Of a DNA stretch of 49,523 nt, positions 33,544 through 42,355 are shown piece by piece; position 1 is the first letter of the stretch; each line of letters begins with the position of its first letter. Origin of the DNA: Clostridiales bacterium UBA3678 (lineage in GTDB: Bacteria; Bacillota; Clostridia; TANB77; CAG-508); the NCBI GenBank assembly GCA_002372935.1, contig DFJF01000004.1, forward strand, positions 1-49,523. The letters run 5' to 3'. Under the pieces are notes generated by a model. The model did no database searches, was not told the origin of the DNA, and was given only the letters and a program-made list of their open reading frames with translations. Both the position numbers and the translations under genes were made by a program.

Positions 33544-34936
33544 CTATTTAATTATCCAGCTATTATCACCATTTGGTTCAAGCTTGATTGTAGACTCTAG
33601 AGAAACTACAGGGCGAACTACGTTACTGAAACTGCCAGTAATCCCGCTCGGAAAAATACAAGGCACGAGTGTCAACATAGCCCCAATATACAACGCGCAC
33701 ACCAAAGACAGCATCACCATCACTTGTACAAACATACTGCGAGCCGAGCCAGTATGTCGAACTGACGTTTGTAAATAATAAGTCATATGCATTTTTACTA
33801 TTTTCTTTGTTTTTTATTTTTGTCTCACTACTTTCTGTAGTTGATAATGTTTGTGGATAATACCTATAATAATTATGTGTAAGTGTTGCACTTTCTCCAC
33901 TTGCTAATTTTTTCCATTCACTTCCAGTCCAATATGTAAAACTTCTATATGTTGATGTTGTGTCTGTTGTTGGATATTTTGTTCCTTTATAATGAATATA
34001 ACCATCAGTATTTAAAGTATATGTTACTTGATTTCCTGTTTGAGATACTTCGTTTGTTCCAGCATTATGCACATTATCTACATATCCTGTTATTTTATTT
34101 ACATCATCTACATTTACACTTCTTGCTGATTTTGCATATTTTCCTTTTCCATATATTGCACTTATTTTATTTAATTCTGTAATTCCATTTACATATCCAT
34201 TTTGTCCTTTTAAATAAAAGTTATCATTACTTGTTGTTTTAATTTTATCTGAAGATATTAACATTAAACAACCTTCTTCATCCACTCCTAATACTTGCCA
34301 TTTTCCTGTGTAATTTGATGAAAATCTTTGATCTCCATATCCATTTTGAGCAGATGGTGATGTATAAGTTGTTTCTGTTGTTCCTTCTGTTGGACTATAA
34401 TTTACGTAATCTCCTATTTTTACAGTTGTTGTTCCACATGTACATGTTAGATTATTTGCATCATAAGTCCATGTTCCTGATGTTTCTATTCCATTTGCCT
34501 TATTCATTTCTCCCCAGCTTATTCCTGCACTACCATCTGTATCTACTGTTCCTATTACTTTATATCCTTCATTTGTTATAGTTATTGTACCCACTGTTTT
34601 ATCATATACTATTTCACAACCATGATTTTTTCCATTAGATGTTATTTCATTTATTGCTGTTTCTAACTTTGTTGCAAATGTTCCACTTGCCCCATTTGTT
34701 GAAGCATATTTTTCTTCATAATATTCTTGCATTGCTGTGTTATATGCTAGTCCTACTTCATCTTTTGCAGCTCCTATTTTATTTGCTGGTCCTGTCTTCT
34801 TCGCATTTCCTAATAATGAGTTATCTCCTGTAAGCATTGCAATTGATACACCTGCTAGAATTAATAACACTATTATTGTGATTACAAGTGCTATCAATGT
34901 TATACCTTTTTTATTATTTTTTTCTATTAATTTCAT
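33544..34936 (-). CDS. Type IV pilin-like surface protein with variable C-terminal end (frameshifted)
   Basis: Prepilin-like start KKGITLIALVITIIVLL: Gly cleavage site then a hydrophobic helix, with Ala where most pilins have Glu5. A secreted domain rich in T, S, N and Y follows. It ends in a C-type-lectin-like pattern (TYWLGSQYV...FGVRVVYWGYV). The uninterrupted frame stops at 33623 (YFSERDYWQFQ). Dropping one T from the T5 run at 33652-33656 restores a natural ending in NVVRPVVSLESTIKLEP to 33544. The start is the ATG at 34936 with GGAGG ahead; the upstream GTG overlaps that site. Such proteins are common in gut Clostridia. The last 170 bases have a base composition unlike the rest. Confidence 0.78.
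33601..33770 (-). other. GC-rich variable-region candidate at the pilin 3' end
   Basis: By hand count 81 of these 170 bases are G or C, far above the surrounding gene, with codons rare elsewhere in the window (CTC, GGC, TCG, CGC, GCC, CGG). It encodes the TYWLGS...GVRVV segment. Position, length and fold type match the variable repeat of diversity-generating retroelement targets. The frameshifting T5 run lies inside it. No reverse transcriptase or template repeat is in the window. Confidence 0.55.
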
Positions 34937-34946
34937 CTTTTTTTCC

Positions 34947-34988
34947 TCCACTTTTTTAAACTCTACTTATTCAAGTTTTTAAAGTGGA
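34947..34988 (-). promoter_or_regulatory. Hairpin overlapping the pilin ribosome-binding site
   Basis: Minus-strand TCCACTTT (from 34988) pairs with AAAGTGGA (ending 34947), with five further pairs (AAACT/AGTTT) across an internal loop. The right arm includes the first bases of the pilin GGAGG. The left arm contains the stop codon of the 41-codon leader frame. Confidence 0.6.
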
Positions 34989-35104
34989 TGGCCTTTATTC
35001 CTTATTCCGCTTTTGTTGATTCCATTTTTTATTTTTAATAAGTATAGTGTGTGTGTGTGTGTGTGTACAGCCTCAATGGTTTCAGGTTTTTTATTTATTT
35101 TCAT
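34979..35104 (-). CDS. 41-codon leader frame with (AC)n-encoded HTHTHT tract
   Basis: A frame starting MKINKKPETIEAV, then HTHTHT encoded by the dinucleotide repeat, and ending NKSGIRNKGHPL. AGAGGGGG lies ten bases ahead of the ATG. The ribosome site and start (ATGAAAATAAATAA) are shared with a second copy at 48.5 kb. Its stop codon lies in the left arm of the hairpin that covers the pilin ribosome site. In the other two frames the repeat would be followed by stops four codons on, or about ten bases ahead of the hairpin. I do not recognise the peptide; a regulatory upstream frame is more likely than a product. Confidence 0.55.
   Translation of the reverse strand: MKINKKPETIEAVHTHTHTLYLLKIKNGINKSGIRNKGHPL
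35047..35066. repeat. (GT)10 simple sequence repeat
   Basis: Ten uninterrupted GT units inside the leader frame, 110 bases upstream of the pilin start. Repeats of this kind change length by slippage. Each step changes the leader frame. Confidence 0.97.
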
Positions 35105-35155
35105 CTTTTGGTTTCCCCCTCTTTTTACTTTTGTCTTTTTTCTCTCTTTTTTATT

Positions 35156-35184
35156 ATTCTACTAAAACCAATAATTTTTGTCAA
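35156..35184 (-). promoter_or_regulatory. Sigma-A type promoter of the pilin leader
   Basis: Minus-strand TTGACA (35179-35184), 17-base spacer AAAATTATTGGTTTTAG, TAGAAT (35156-35161). It is nearly identical to the promoter at 48566-48594. Confidence 0.82.
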
Positions 35185-35231
35185 TAGATTTTTTTTAAAA
35201 TGAAAACAGTGGTGGTATTGACTAATTTTTC

Positions 35232-36437
35232 TTATAATTGATTAATCACCTCAGCCAAATACTTCATACTATTTAAACATTGATCAAGTGTATTTCCTGT
35301 TGATCCAACCTCAATAATACAAGCCGCCTTGCTCAAATGTTGATTATATCTAGAATTTCTTAGTATTATTGGTTTAAAAAAATTTGGATATAATTCATTT
35401 CCTTTTTTTTGCATTTTCACTGCAAATTCCAAATTTGATTTCCAATTTGGATGTTCTAGTCCTCCACCATTTGTTCCAATAACAAACATAATCTGTGCAC
35501 AATAGTCATCTCCAATTTTTACTGTTGGTGCATAAGAACTATAACTTCCAATTGCATCTCTATGTAAATCAATTATAATATCAGATTTAGTATCTTTTAA
35601 TAGATTAGTCACTGTTTTTAATGATCTTGAATACGATCCAGTATATGATGGATAATCATGATAAGTTTTGTCATGTACCACATTTATATCATATTTTTTT
35701 AAATTTTTGGCAAGTTCATCCCCTACTCTTGCAACACTATATTTTAAATCTGTAGTTCTAAAATTTCCAGTAGGTGTATATGAAAATTTTTCACTTTCTG
35801 TATAGCTTTCACAAGTATGTGTATGAAATATAATAATATTTGATTTATCTATTGAAAAATTATCAAAATTTAGAATATCATCTGTTAAATCAAATTTTGT
35901 TTCATTTTTTATCTTTACTCCCTTATATTTCTTATTATAAGCATCTACAAGAGGATTTTTAGTTACAACCTCTGTGGAAACTTTTTCTCCTGATACCTCT
36001 GTACTATCATTAGTTTCAGTATCTTCATACACTATATTATTTTCATCATTTTGTGATTCACCATTATTTTTTTTTGATTCATTATTATTATTTTCTTGCG
36101 AATTCTCATTTGAAACATCATTTTCTTTCAAAACATTTTCATTATTTTGAAAAATACTTAAAGCTCCTAATTCCATATCTAGAATTGAACTTGTTTTATC
36201 ATTATGGTTCAACTTAGTATCTTTTCCTTCAGAATCAAAAATTGTAAATGCTGGTATTTCTGTACTAATACTTTTTTTATCGAACCTACTACATTCTTCT
36301 ATGATTTTCTCTTTTAAATTATACATTCTCTCTTTTTTAAAGTATTCTTTATAAAATGTGATTAATGAAATTAATAAAAATATTAATATTAAAAATTTAA
36401 GCAAGTCCTTAAAATTAATTACTGCAACTTTAAACAT
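35232..36437 (-). CDS. spoIIP: Stage II sporulation protein P
   Basis: A 401-residue amidase/endopeptidase that, with SpoIID and SpoIIM, removes septal wall and drives engulfment. It has an N-terminal membrane helix (about 10-30), then a long N/E/S/D-rich linker (about 80-150). The catalytic domain has IIIFHTHTCESYTE (zinc His and Glu), IIDLHRDAIGS and the C-terminal AACIIEVGSTGNTLDQC, all SpoIIP signatures. I start at the ATG (MFKVAVINF) behind AAGGAG; twelve extra codons are open upstream. A long inverted repeat spans this start site with the ribosome site in its loop. Confidence 0.95.
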   Translation of the reverse strand: MFKVAVINFKDLLKFLILIFLLISLITFYKEYFKKERMYNLKEKIIEECSRFDKKSISTEIPAFTIFDSEGKDTKLNHNDKTSSILDMELGALSIFQNNENVLKENDVSNENSQENNNNESKKNNGESQNDENNIVYEDTETNDSTEVSGEKVSTEVVTKNPLVDAYNKKYKGVKIKNETKFDLTDDILNFDNFSIDKSNIIIFHTHTCESYTESEKFSYTPTGNFRTTDLKYSVARVGDELAKNLKKYDINVVHDKTYHDYPSYTGSYSRSLKTVTNLLKDTKSDIIIDLHRDAIGSYSSYAPTVKIGDDYCAQIMFVIGTNGGGLEHPNWKSNLEFAVKMQKKGNELYPNFFKPIILRNSRYNQHLSKAACIIEVGSTGNTLDQCLNSMKYLAEVINQL

Positions 36438-36486
36438 ATATAAAATTCTCCTTGTCGTTTTATATATATTCAAAAGTTGCAGTAAT
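36418..36486 (-). promoter_or_regulatory. Long hairpin enclosing the spoIIP start site
   Basis: Perfect 14-base arms ATTACTGCAACTTT (36473-36486 and 36418-36431), then a small internal loop, then perfect 10-base arms ATATATAAAA (36458-36467 and 36436-36445). The 12-base apical loop (36446-36457) contains AAGGAG, and the ATG (36435-36437) lies at the edge of the inner stem. In mRNA it would bury the start codon but present the ribosome site. Confidence 0.75.
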
Positions 36487-36559
36487 ATTCATTTCCTATC
36501 ATATTTTCAAAAACTCTATTAATATGTTTTATCTTTTTGAATCTATCTGTTTTTGTATT

Positions 36560-38764
36560 TTAAATCTTTTTTCTCTTTACATCATATACACTATCAATTT
36601 TTCTTAATGCTTTTAAAATATTGTTTAATTCTTCAACACTTTGTGTTTCTATTGTAATATCAATTACTGCAATTCTATCTCTACTTGCTTTTGCATTAAC
36701 TCCAACTAATTTTGCCCTTACTGAATTTAAAGTAGTTATTATATCTGACAATAAATTACCTCTGTCATTTGCTGAAATTTCTATATCAACTTTATATGAA
36801 ATTTTTTCTTCTTCAACCCATGCAACATCTATCATTCTGTTGTCTTCTTGCAAGAGCTCTTTTACATTTGGACAATCTTTTCTATGAACAGACACACCTC
36901 TACCTTTTGTAATATATCCTACAATTTCATCTCCTGGAAGTGGATTACAACATCTTGAAAGTTTTACTAAACAATTATCTATGCCTTTTACCACAATACC
37001 ATTGCTTGAAGCTTTTGGCTTTTTATTTTGTTTTTCCACTGTTAATTTTTCTATTTCTTTTTCTATGTTGTTTTCCTGATGGTCTTTTCTATATTCAATT
37101 AACATTCTAGCAATTACTTTAGTAGCAGTATTTGCTCCAAATCCAACAGCAGCATACATTTGATTCAAATTGTCATATTTGTACCTATCAAGCATTGGCT
37201 TAATATATTCTGGTTTAAATAAATCCGAAAATTCTATACTAATTCGTTTTACCTCTTTTTCTATTAAATCTTTTCCTTTTTCAATATTTTCTTCTTTCTT
37301 TTCCTTTTTAAACCATCCATTTATTTTATTTCTTGCCTGTGAACTCTTAACAAATTTTAGCCAATCCATACTTGGACCTTTAGAATTATCTGATGTTATT
37401 ATTTCAACAATATCTCCATTTTGTAAAGTTGTAATTATTGGCATCATCTTACCATTTATTTTACATCCTACCATATGATGCCCTATCTGTTCATGAATAC
37501 TATATGCAAAATCTATAGCATTAGATCCTTTTGGCAATACTTTAATTGCACCTTTAGGAGTAAAAATATATACTTCATCTTCAAAAAGTTCTGTCTTTAA
37601 AGTTTCTAAAAATTCTTGAGGATTTTGCATCTCTTTTTGCCACTCTATTGATTCTCTTATCCATGCCAAATCATCTTCTTTTACTTTAACATTTTGCTTT
37701 CCTATTCCTAAAAAATTCGCCTCTTTATATGCCCAATGTGCAGCAATACCAAATTCTGCAACTTTATGCATATCCCATGTACGAATTTGAACTTCAAAAG
37801 GAGTTCCTTTTTCTCCAAGTAGTGTTGTATGAATAGATTGATACATATTCGGTTTTGGAACAGCAATATAATCTTTAAATCTACCAGGCATTGGATTATA
37901 TAACTCATGAACAATACCAAGAGCAGCATAACAATCTTTAACAGAATTTACTATAATCCTCATTGCAAATAAATCATATATTTGATCTAAAGTACAATTA
38001 TCTCTTTGCATTTTTTTATATATACTGTAAAAATGTTTTGCTCTTCCAGTAACTTCTGCATCAATTCTATGTTTTTTAAGTTCAACCCTTATTTGTTCCA
38101 TTATCTTATCAAGAAATTTTAATCTTTCATCCTTCTTTTTATTAATTCCTTCTACAATTTCCCTATACTCTTCTGGATAAATGTACTTGAAAGATAAATC
38201 ATCTAATTCTGCTTTAATATTATATAAACCCAATCTATTTGCAAGAGGTGCATACAACTCCATAGTTTCTTTTGCAATAGCAATCTGTCTTTCTCTTTTT
38301 AAATACTTTAAAGTTCTCATATTGTTAAGTCTATCAGCAAGTTTTATTAAAATAACTCTAATATCTTTACCCATAGCCAAAAACATTTTTCTATAATTCT
38401 CTACTTGATTTTCTTCAACACTTGCAAATTGAATATTACTTAATTTCGTAACACCTGAAACCATATCTGCAACTTCTTGTCCAAATAAATTAACAATATT
38501 CTCATTAGTTGCATCTGTATCTTCAACCACATCATGTAAAATTGCAGCAACAATAGTAGGTTCATCTAATCCCATTTCTGCAATAGTAAATGCAACTTGA
38601 AGTGGATGAACAATATAGGGCTCACCTGACTCTCTTTTCTGATCTTTATGTTTCTCCACTGAATAATTGTACGCCTTCATTATTAATTTACTGTCTACTT
38701 TTCTTGACATTTTTTTCTTTTCTGCAATTACATCTTGTATTGTTACATCTGTATGTTCCAACAT
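36560..38764 (-). CDS. relA: Bifunctional (p)ppGpp synthetase/hydrolase
   Basis: A 734-residue RelA/SpoT-type enzyme of the stringent response. The HD hydrolase domain is intact (VHPLQV and ILHDVVEDTDAT, His/Asp at about 77-78), so degradation is expected. The synthetase domain (about 235-345, DLFAMRIIVNSVKDCYAALG) follows, then TGS (about 405-465), a helical/zinc region with LSRCCNPLPGDEIVGYIT, and a C-terminal ACT domain. It starts at ATG behind AAAGGAGAG, 67 bases after recJ, with repeat copy F in between. Confidence 0.97.
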   Translation of the reverse strand: MLEHTDVTIQDVIAEKKKMSRKVDSKLIMKAYNYSVEKHKDQKRESGEPYIVHPLQVAFTIAEMGLDEPTIVAAILHDVVEDTDATNENIVNLFGQEVADMVSGVTKLSNIQFASVEENQVENYRKMFLAMGKDIRVILIKLADRLNNMRTLKYLKRERQIAIAKETMELYAPLANRLGLYNIKAELDDLSFKYIYPEEYREIVEGINKKKDERLKFLDKIMEQIRVELKKHRIDAEVTGRAKHFYSIYKKMQRDNCTLDQIYDLFAMRIIVNSVKDCYAALGIVHELYNPMPGRFKDYIAVPKPNMYQSIHTTLLGEKGTPFEVQIRTWDMHKVAEFGIAAHWAYKEANFLGIGKQNVKVKEDDLAWIRESIEWQKEMQNPQEFLETLKTELFEDEVYIFTPKGAIKVLPKGSNAIDFAYSIHEQIGHHMVGCKINGKMMPIITTLQNGDIVEIITSDNSKGPSMDWLKFVKSSQARNKINGWFKKEKKEENIEKGKDLIEKEVKRISIEFSDLFKPEYIKPMLDRYKYDNLNQMYAAVGFGANTATKVIARMLIEYRKDHQENNIEKEIEKLTVEKQNKKPKASSNGIVVKGIDNCLVKLSRCCNPLPGDEIVGYITKGRGVSVHRKDCPNVKELLQEDNRMIDVAWVEEEKISYKVDIEISANDRGNLLSDIITTLNSVRAKLVGVNAKASRDRIAVIDITIETQSVEELNNILKALRKIDSVYDVKRKKI

Positions 38765-38777
38765 TTTCTCTCCTTTC

Positions 38778-38829
38778 TTTCATTTGAGGGCTGTTCTTTT
38801 TTGAAAGAAGGACAGTTCTTCTTTGAAAG
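38778..38829. repeat. Degenerate GGGGACGGTTC-family repeat, copy F
   Basis: Starts TTTCATTTGAGGGCTGTTC, with a second unit GGACAGTTCTTCTTTG, and ends two bases before the recJ stop codon (38832). Diverged but with the same terminal motif and unit order as the better copies. Confidence 0.8.
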
Positions 38830-38831
38830 TG

Positions 38832-40526
38832 CTATATTATTGTTTTAATTATATCTTTTAAATTTATTTGTACACTTTCTACTCCACCAAATGAATTCAT
38901 TTCTATACTTCCAACTACATCTACCCTGTCTCCTATAATAAACTCTTCTGCTAAATATCCTAAATTAAACCCTATAGCATCAATATATGTATTATTACTT
39001 TGTAATGTTAATTTTATATGTTTTCCTTCTGTTAATGCTCTTATTGATGATATTTTTAAATTTTTAAAAGCAAAAATTGGATTTCTATTTCCTTCTCCAA
39101 ATGGTTCTAATACTTGCAAACTTTTTACAAGTTCTACAGACAAATCTTCTACATTTTCAACACTATCTATTAATAAAACTGGATATAATGTATCTACATC
39201 ACTATCTTTTGCAATTTTCTCAAATTCTGATTGTAATTGTGGTAAATTTTCTTTCTTTACTGACAAACCAACTGCCATACTGTGTCCGCCAAATCCTTCA
39301 AGCAAATTTCTACATTTTGTTAATGCAGAATATAAATCAAACCCTTTAATACTTCTTCCTGAACCTTTTCCTATTTCTTCTCCATTTTCAAAACATACAA
39401 GTAAAGATGGCTTATAATATAAATCTGTGATTTTTGAAGCAACTATACCCACAACTCCATGATGCCATCCATTTCCTCCTAAAACAATGCTATTATTTGA
39501 GTCTAAATGCTCACTTTCTATCTGATTAATTGCTTCTTCATAAATTTTCTTTTCATATTCTTGTCTTTGATTATTATATTTCATTATTTTATTTGCTTTT
39601 TCAAAAGCGTCTTCTGCACTATTTGCAAATAACAATTCTAATGCCTCATAAGCATGCCCCATTCTACCACATGCATTAATTCGAGGTGCAATTCCAAATG
39701 ATATAGCAGTAGAATCAACATTTGAATATCCTGTTAAATTTATTAATGCTTTTAATCCATAATTTTTTGTCTGCCTAATAAGAAGCATACCAAGTTTTGT
39801 TATAACCCTGTTTTCATCAACAAGTGGAACAATATCCGAAATCGTTCCTAAGGCTACAATATCTAGATATTTTAAATACTCTTTCTCATCTAATTCCAAT
39901 TTTTGACTTATAGCTTGACATAATTTAAATGCCACACCAACTCCAGCAAGCTCTCTAAAAGGATAATTATTATCTTTTCTCTTACAATCCACAACTGCAA
40001 TTGCATTTGGAATTTTTTCTCCTGGCTCATGATGATCAGTAATAATTGTATCTATTTTATATTTTTTTGCATATTCAATTTCTTCTATTCCAGTTATCCC
40101 ACAATCAACAGTAATCATCAAATTGCACCCAGCCTTTGCTATTTTATCAATAGCTTCATTGTTTAATCCATACCCCTCATTTAATCTATTTGGTATATAT
40201 TGAGATACTTCTACTCCTCTATCTTTAAAAAAACTGTTTAAAACTGTTGTACTTGTTATCCCATCAACATCATAATCTCCATAAATAAATATTTTTTCAT
40301 TATTTTTTATTGCTTCTAATATTCTATTTACAGCTTGCTCCATATCTGGCATTTTAAATGGATCATGAAAATCATGTCTATTTGGATTTAAATATACTGC
40401 TACATCTTTTGGCTCTATATCCCTATTTGACAGTACAGTTGCCAATAATTTATTTACATTAAATTTATCTTGTATTTCTTTTACTCTCTCTTCATTGACA
40501 TTATAATACTCCCACTTATTTCTCAT
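38832..40526 (-). CDS. recJ: Single-stranded-DNA-specific exonuclease RecJ
   Basis: A 564-residue 5'-3' exonuclease for recombination and mismatch repair. The DHH domain has IYGDYDVDGITSTT (about 82-95), ITVDCGITG and TDHHEPG. DHHA1 includes GGNGWHHGVVGIVASK and GKGSGRSIKGFDLYSAL, followed by the OB-type C-terminal domain. The length is typical. It has its own promoter and sits upstream of relA, a pairing seen in many Bacillota. Confidence 0.96.
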   Translation of the reverse strand: MRNKWEYYNVNEERVKEIQDKFNVNKLLATVLSNRDIEPKDVAVYLNPNRHDFHDPFKMPDMEQAVNRILEAIKNNEKIFIYGDYDVDGITSTTVLNSFFKDRGVEVSQYIPNRLNEGYGLNNEAIDKIAKAGCNLMITVDCGITGIEEIEYAKKYKIDTIITDHHEPGEKIPNAIAVVDCKRKDNNYPFRELAGVGVAFKLCQAISQKLELDEKEYLKYLDIVALGTISDIVPLVDENRVITKLGMLLIRQTKNYGLKALINLTGYSNVDSTAISFGIAPRINACGRMGHAYEALELLFANSAEDAFEKANKIMKYNNQRQEYEKKIYEEAINQIESEHLDSNNSIVLGGNGWHHGVVGIVASKITDLYYKPSLLVCFENGEEIGKGSGRSIKGFDLYSALTKCRNLLEGFGGHSMAVGLSVKKENLPQLQSEFEKIAKDSDVDTLYPVLLIDSVENVEDLSVELVKSLQVLEPFGEGNRNPIFAFKNLKISSIRALTEGKHIKLTLQSNNTYIDAIGFNLGYLAEEFIIGDRVDVVGSIEMNSFGGVESVQINLKDIIKTII

Positions 40527-40561
40527 TCAAAACTCCATTCTTTAAAATTATTTTTTATATT

Positions 40562-40589
40562 ATTATATAATAAACTCAAAAAAAGTCAA
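40562..40589 (-). promoter_or_regulatory. Sigma-A type promoter of recJ
   Basis: Minus-strand TTGACT (40584-40589), 16-base spacer, TATAAT (40562-40567). It follows the rny terminator directly. Confidence 0.75.
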
Positions 40590-40598
40590 TTAAAACAT

Positions 40599-40630
40599 AA
40601 AAAAGTTGCAATAAAATTTGCAACTTTTTT
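40599..40630 (-). terminator. Terminator after rny
   Basis: AAAAAAGTTGCAA / TTGCAACTTTTTT with a six-base loop; it starts at the rny stop codon and ends in a T run on the minus strand. Confidence 0.9.
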
Positions 40631-42171
40631 TATTTAGCATAATCTACAATTCTGTTCTCTCTAATGACATTTACTTTAATCTGTCCTGGATATTCCATTT
40701 CGTCTTCTATTCTCTTTGAAACATCTCTAGCTAGAACTACCATTTGATTATCATTTATTTTATCAGGTTTAACAATAATTCTAACCTCACGACCTGCCTG
40801 TATAGCAAAAGATTTTTCAACTCCATCAAATGAATCTGCAATAGCTTCAAGACTTTCAAGTCTTTTTATATAAGCTTCTAAAGTTTCTCTTCTTGCTCCA
40901 GGTCTTGATGCTGAAATTGCGTCTGCAGCTTGTACTAAAACTGCTTCAAAAGTCTGTGGTTCAACATCTCCATGATGTGCCTCTACTGCATTTATTACAA
41001 GTGGATTTTCCTTATATTTCTTTAAAATATCAACACCTAACTGAACATGAGTTCCTTCCATATCATGGTCTAAAGCTTTTCCAATATCATGTAACAAACC
41101 TGCTCTTCTTGCACGCTTTGGATCTAAGCCTAATTCTTCTGCCATAATTCTTGCTAAATTTGATACTTCTATAGAGTGATTTAAAACATTTTGTCCATAG
41201 CTTGTCCTATATTTTAATTTACCAAGTAATTTTATTATATCTGGATGTAAGTTATTAACTCCTGTTTCTAGTGCTGCTCTTTCTCCTTCTTCTTTGATTG
41301 TTTGAGCTAATTCCTCTTTAGCTTTTTCTACCATTTCTTCAATTTTTGCTGGATGAATTCTTCCATCATCAATCAGTTTTTCAAGAGCAATTCTTGCAAC
41401 CTCTCTTCTTAAAGGATCAAATCCTGATAAAATAACCGCTTCAGGTGTATCATCAATTATTAAATCTATTCCTGTAAGAGTTTCTAACGCCTTAATGTTT
41501 CTACCTTCTCTACCTATAATTCTACCTTTCATATCATCACTTGGAAGATTTACAATAGATACTGTAGTCTCAGCTGTATGGTCAGCTGCACATTTTTGAA
41601 TTGCATAACTAATGATTTCTTTTGCATTTTTATTAGACTCCTCTTTAGCTTTTTGATCAAGATCTCTAATTATTTTTGCTTTTTCTGACGTAATTTCTTT
41701 TTCAATTTGATCTAATAAATATTTTTTTGCATCATCTTTTGACAATTGAGCAATCCTCTGTAATTCTTCTGATTGTTTTTTGTAAATTTCATTTACTTCA
41801 TTTTTTTGAGATTCTAATGACTCATATTCTTTTTCTAAGTCCTTTTCCTTTTCCTCTAATTTATCTGATCTCTTTTCTAAGTTTTCTTCTTTTTGAATCA
41901 TTCTTGACTCTTGTTTTTGTACTTCGCTTCTTCTTTCTTTAATCTCTTTATCTAATTCATTTCTATTATTCATTATTTCTTCTTTAGCTTTGATAATTTC
42001 TTCTTTTTTCATATTTTCTGCTTCAACTTTAGCTAAATCAACTAATCTTTTAGCTTCTTGTTCAGCTCCTTGAATTTTAGACTCAGCAATTTTCTTTCTT
42101 AAAAACATACCTATAAAAATTCCAACTGCTATTGAGATTACGAAAGTAGCGACTATGATTAAACCATTCAT
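40630..42171 (-). CDS. rny: Ribonuclease Y
   Basis: A 513-residue membrane-anchored endoribonuclease that starts mRNA decay. N-terminal membrane helix (about 3-24), long charged coiled coil (about 30-190), KH domain (GRIIGREGRNIKALE), then the HD domain with LLHDIGKALDHDMEGTH and VEAHHGD. The start is the ATG of MNGLIIV, eight bases behind AGAGGTG. It has its own promoter with a leader of about 120 bases. Confidence 0.97.
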   Translation of the reverse strand: MNGLIIVATFVISIAVGIFIGMFLRKKIAESKIQGAEQEAKRLVDLAKVEAENMKKEEIIKAKEEIMNNRNELDKEIKERRSEVQKQESRMIQKEENLEKRSDKLEEKEKDLEKEYESLESQKNEVNEIYKKQSEELQRIAQLSKDDAKKYLLDQIEKEITSEKAKIIRDLDQKAKEESNKNAKEIISYAIQKCAADHTAETTVSIVNLPSDDMKGRIIGREGRNIKALETLTGIDLIIDDTPEAVILSGFDPLRREVARIALEKLIDDGRIHPAKIEEMVEKAKEELAQTIKEEGERAALETGVNNLHPDIIKLLGKLKYRTSYGQNVLNHSIEVSNLARIMAEELGLDPKRARRAGLLHDIGKALDHDMEGTHVQLGVDILKKYKENPLVINAVEAHHGDVEPQTFEAVLVQAADAISASRPGARRETLEAYIKRLESLEAIADSFDGVEKSFAIQAGREVRIIVKPDKINDNQMVVLARDVSKRIEDEMEYPGQIKVNVIRENRIVDYAK

Positions 42172-42298
42172 AATCATACACCTCTTTCTTATTAAATTTT
42201 CAATGTGCAAATTAATATATATAAAAACTGATTATTATAGCATGTATTGCTATATAAATTAAACACATTTCATTTTAAATATATTTATCTACCTTTAT

Positions 42299-42327
42299 AG
42301 TATATAATTATTATTGCAAACTGTCAA
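42299..42327 (-). promoter_or_regulatory. Sigma-A type promoter of rny
   Basis: Minus-strand TTGACA (42322-42327), 17-base spacer, TATACT (42299-42304). Confidence 0.8.
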
Positions 42328-42355
42328 GACCAAATTTTTAATTCCAACCAAAAAA

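Noticed and set aside
35041..35076. Promoter with TTGAGG and TATACT separated by the (AC) tract, switching by spacer length
   Set aside because: The spacer is 24 bases and the -35 poor, whereas a consensus promoter lies 100 bases upstream and the tract is inside a frame with its own ribosome site. Kept only as a less likely alternative.
34979..35104. Leader frame as a RiPP precursor peptide
   Set aside because: No maturase, transporter or leader-binding domain gene is nearby, and the HTHTHT tract follows from the dinucleotide repeat.
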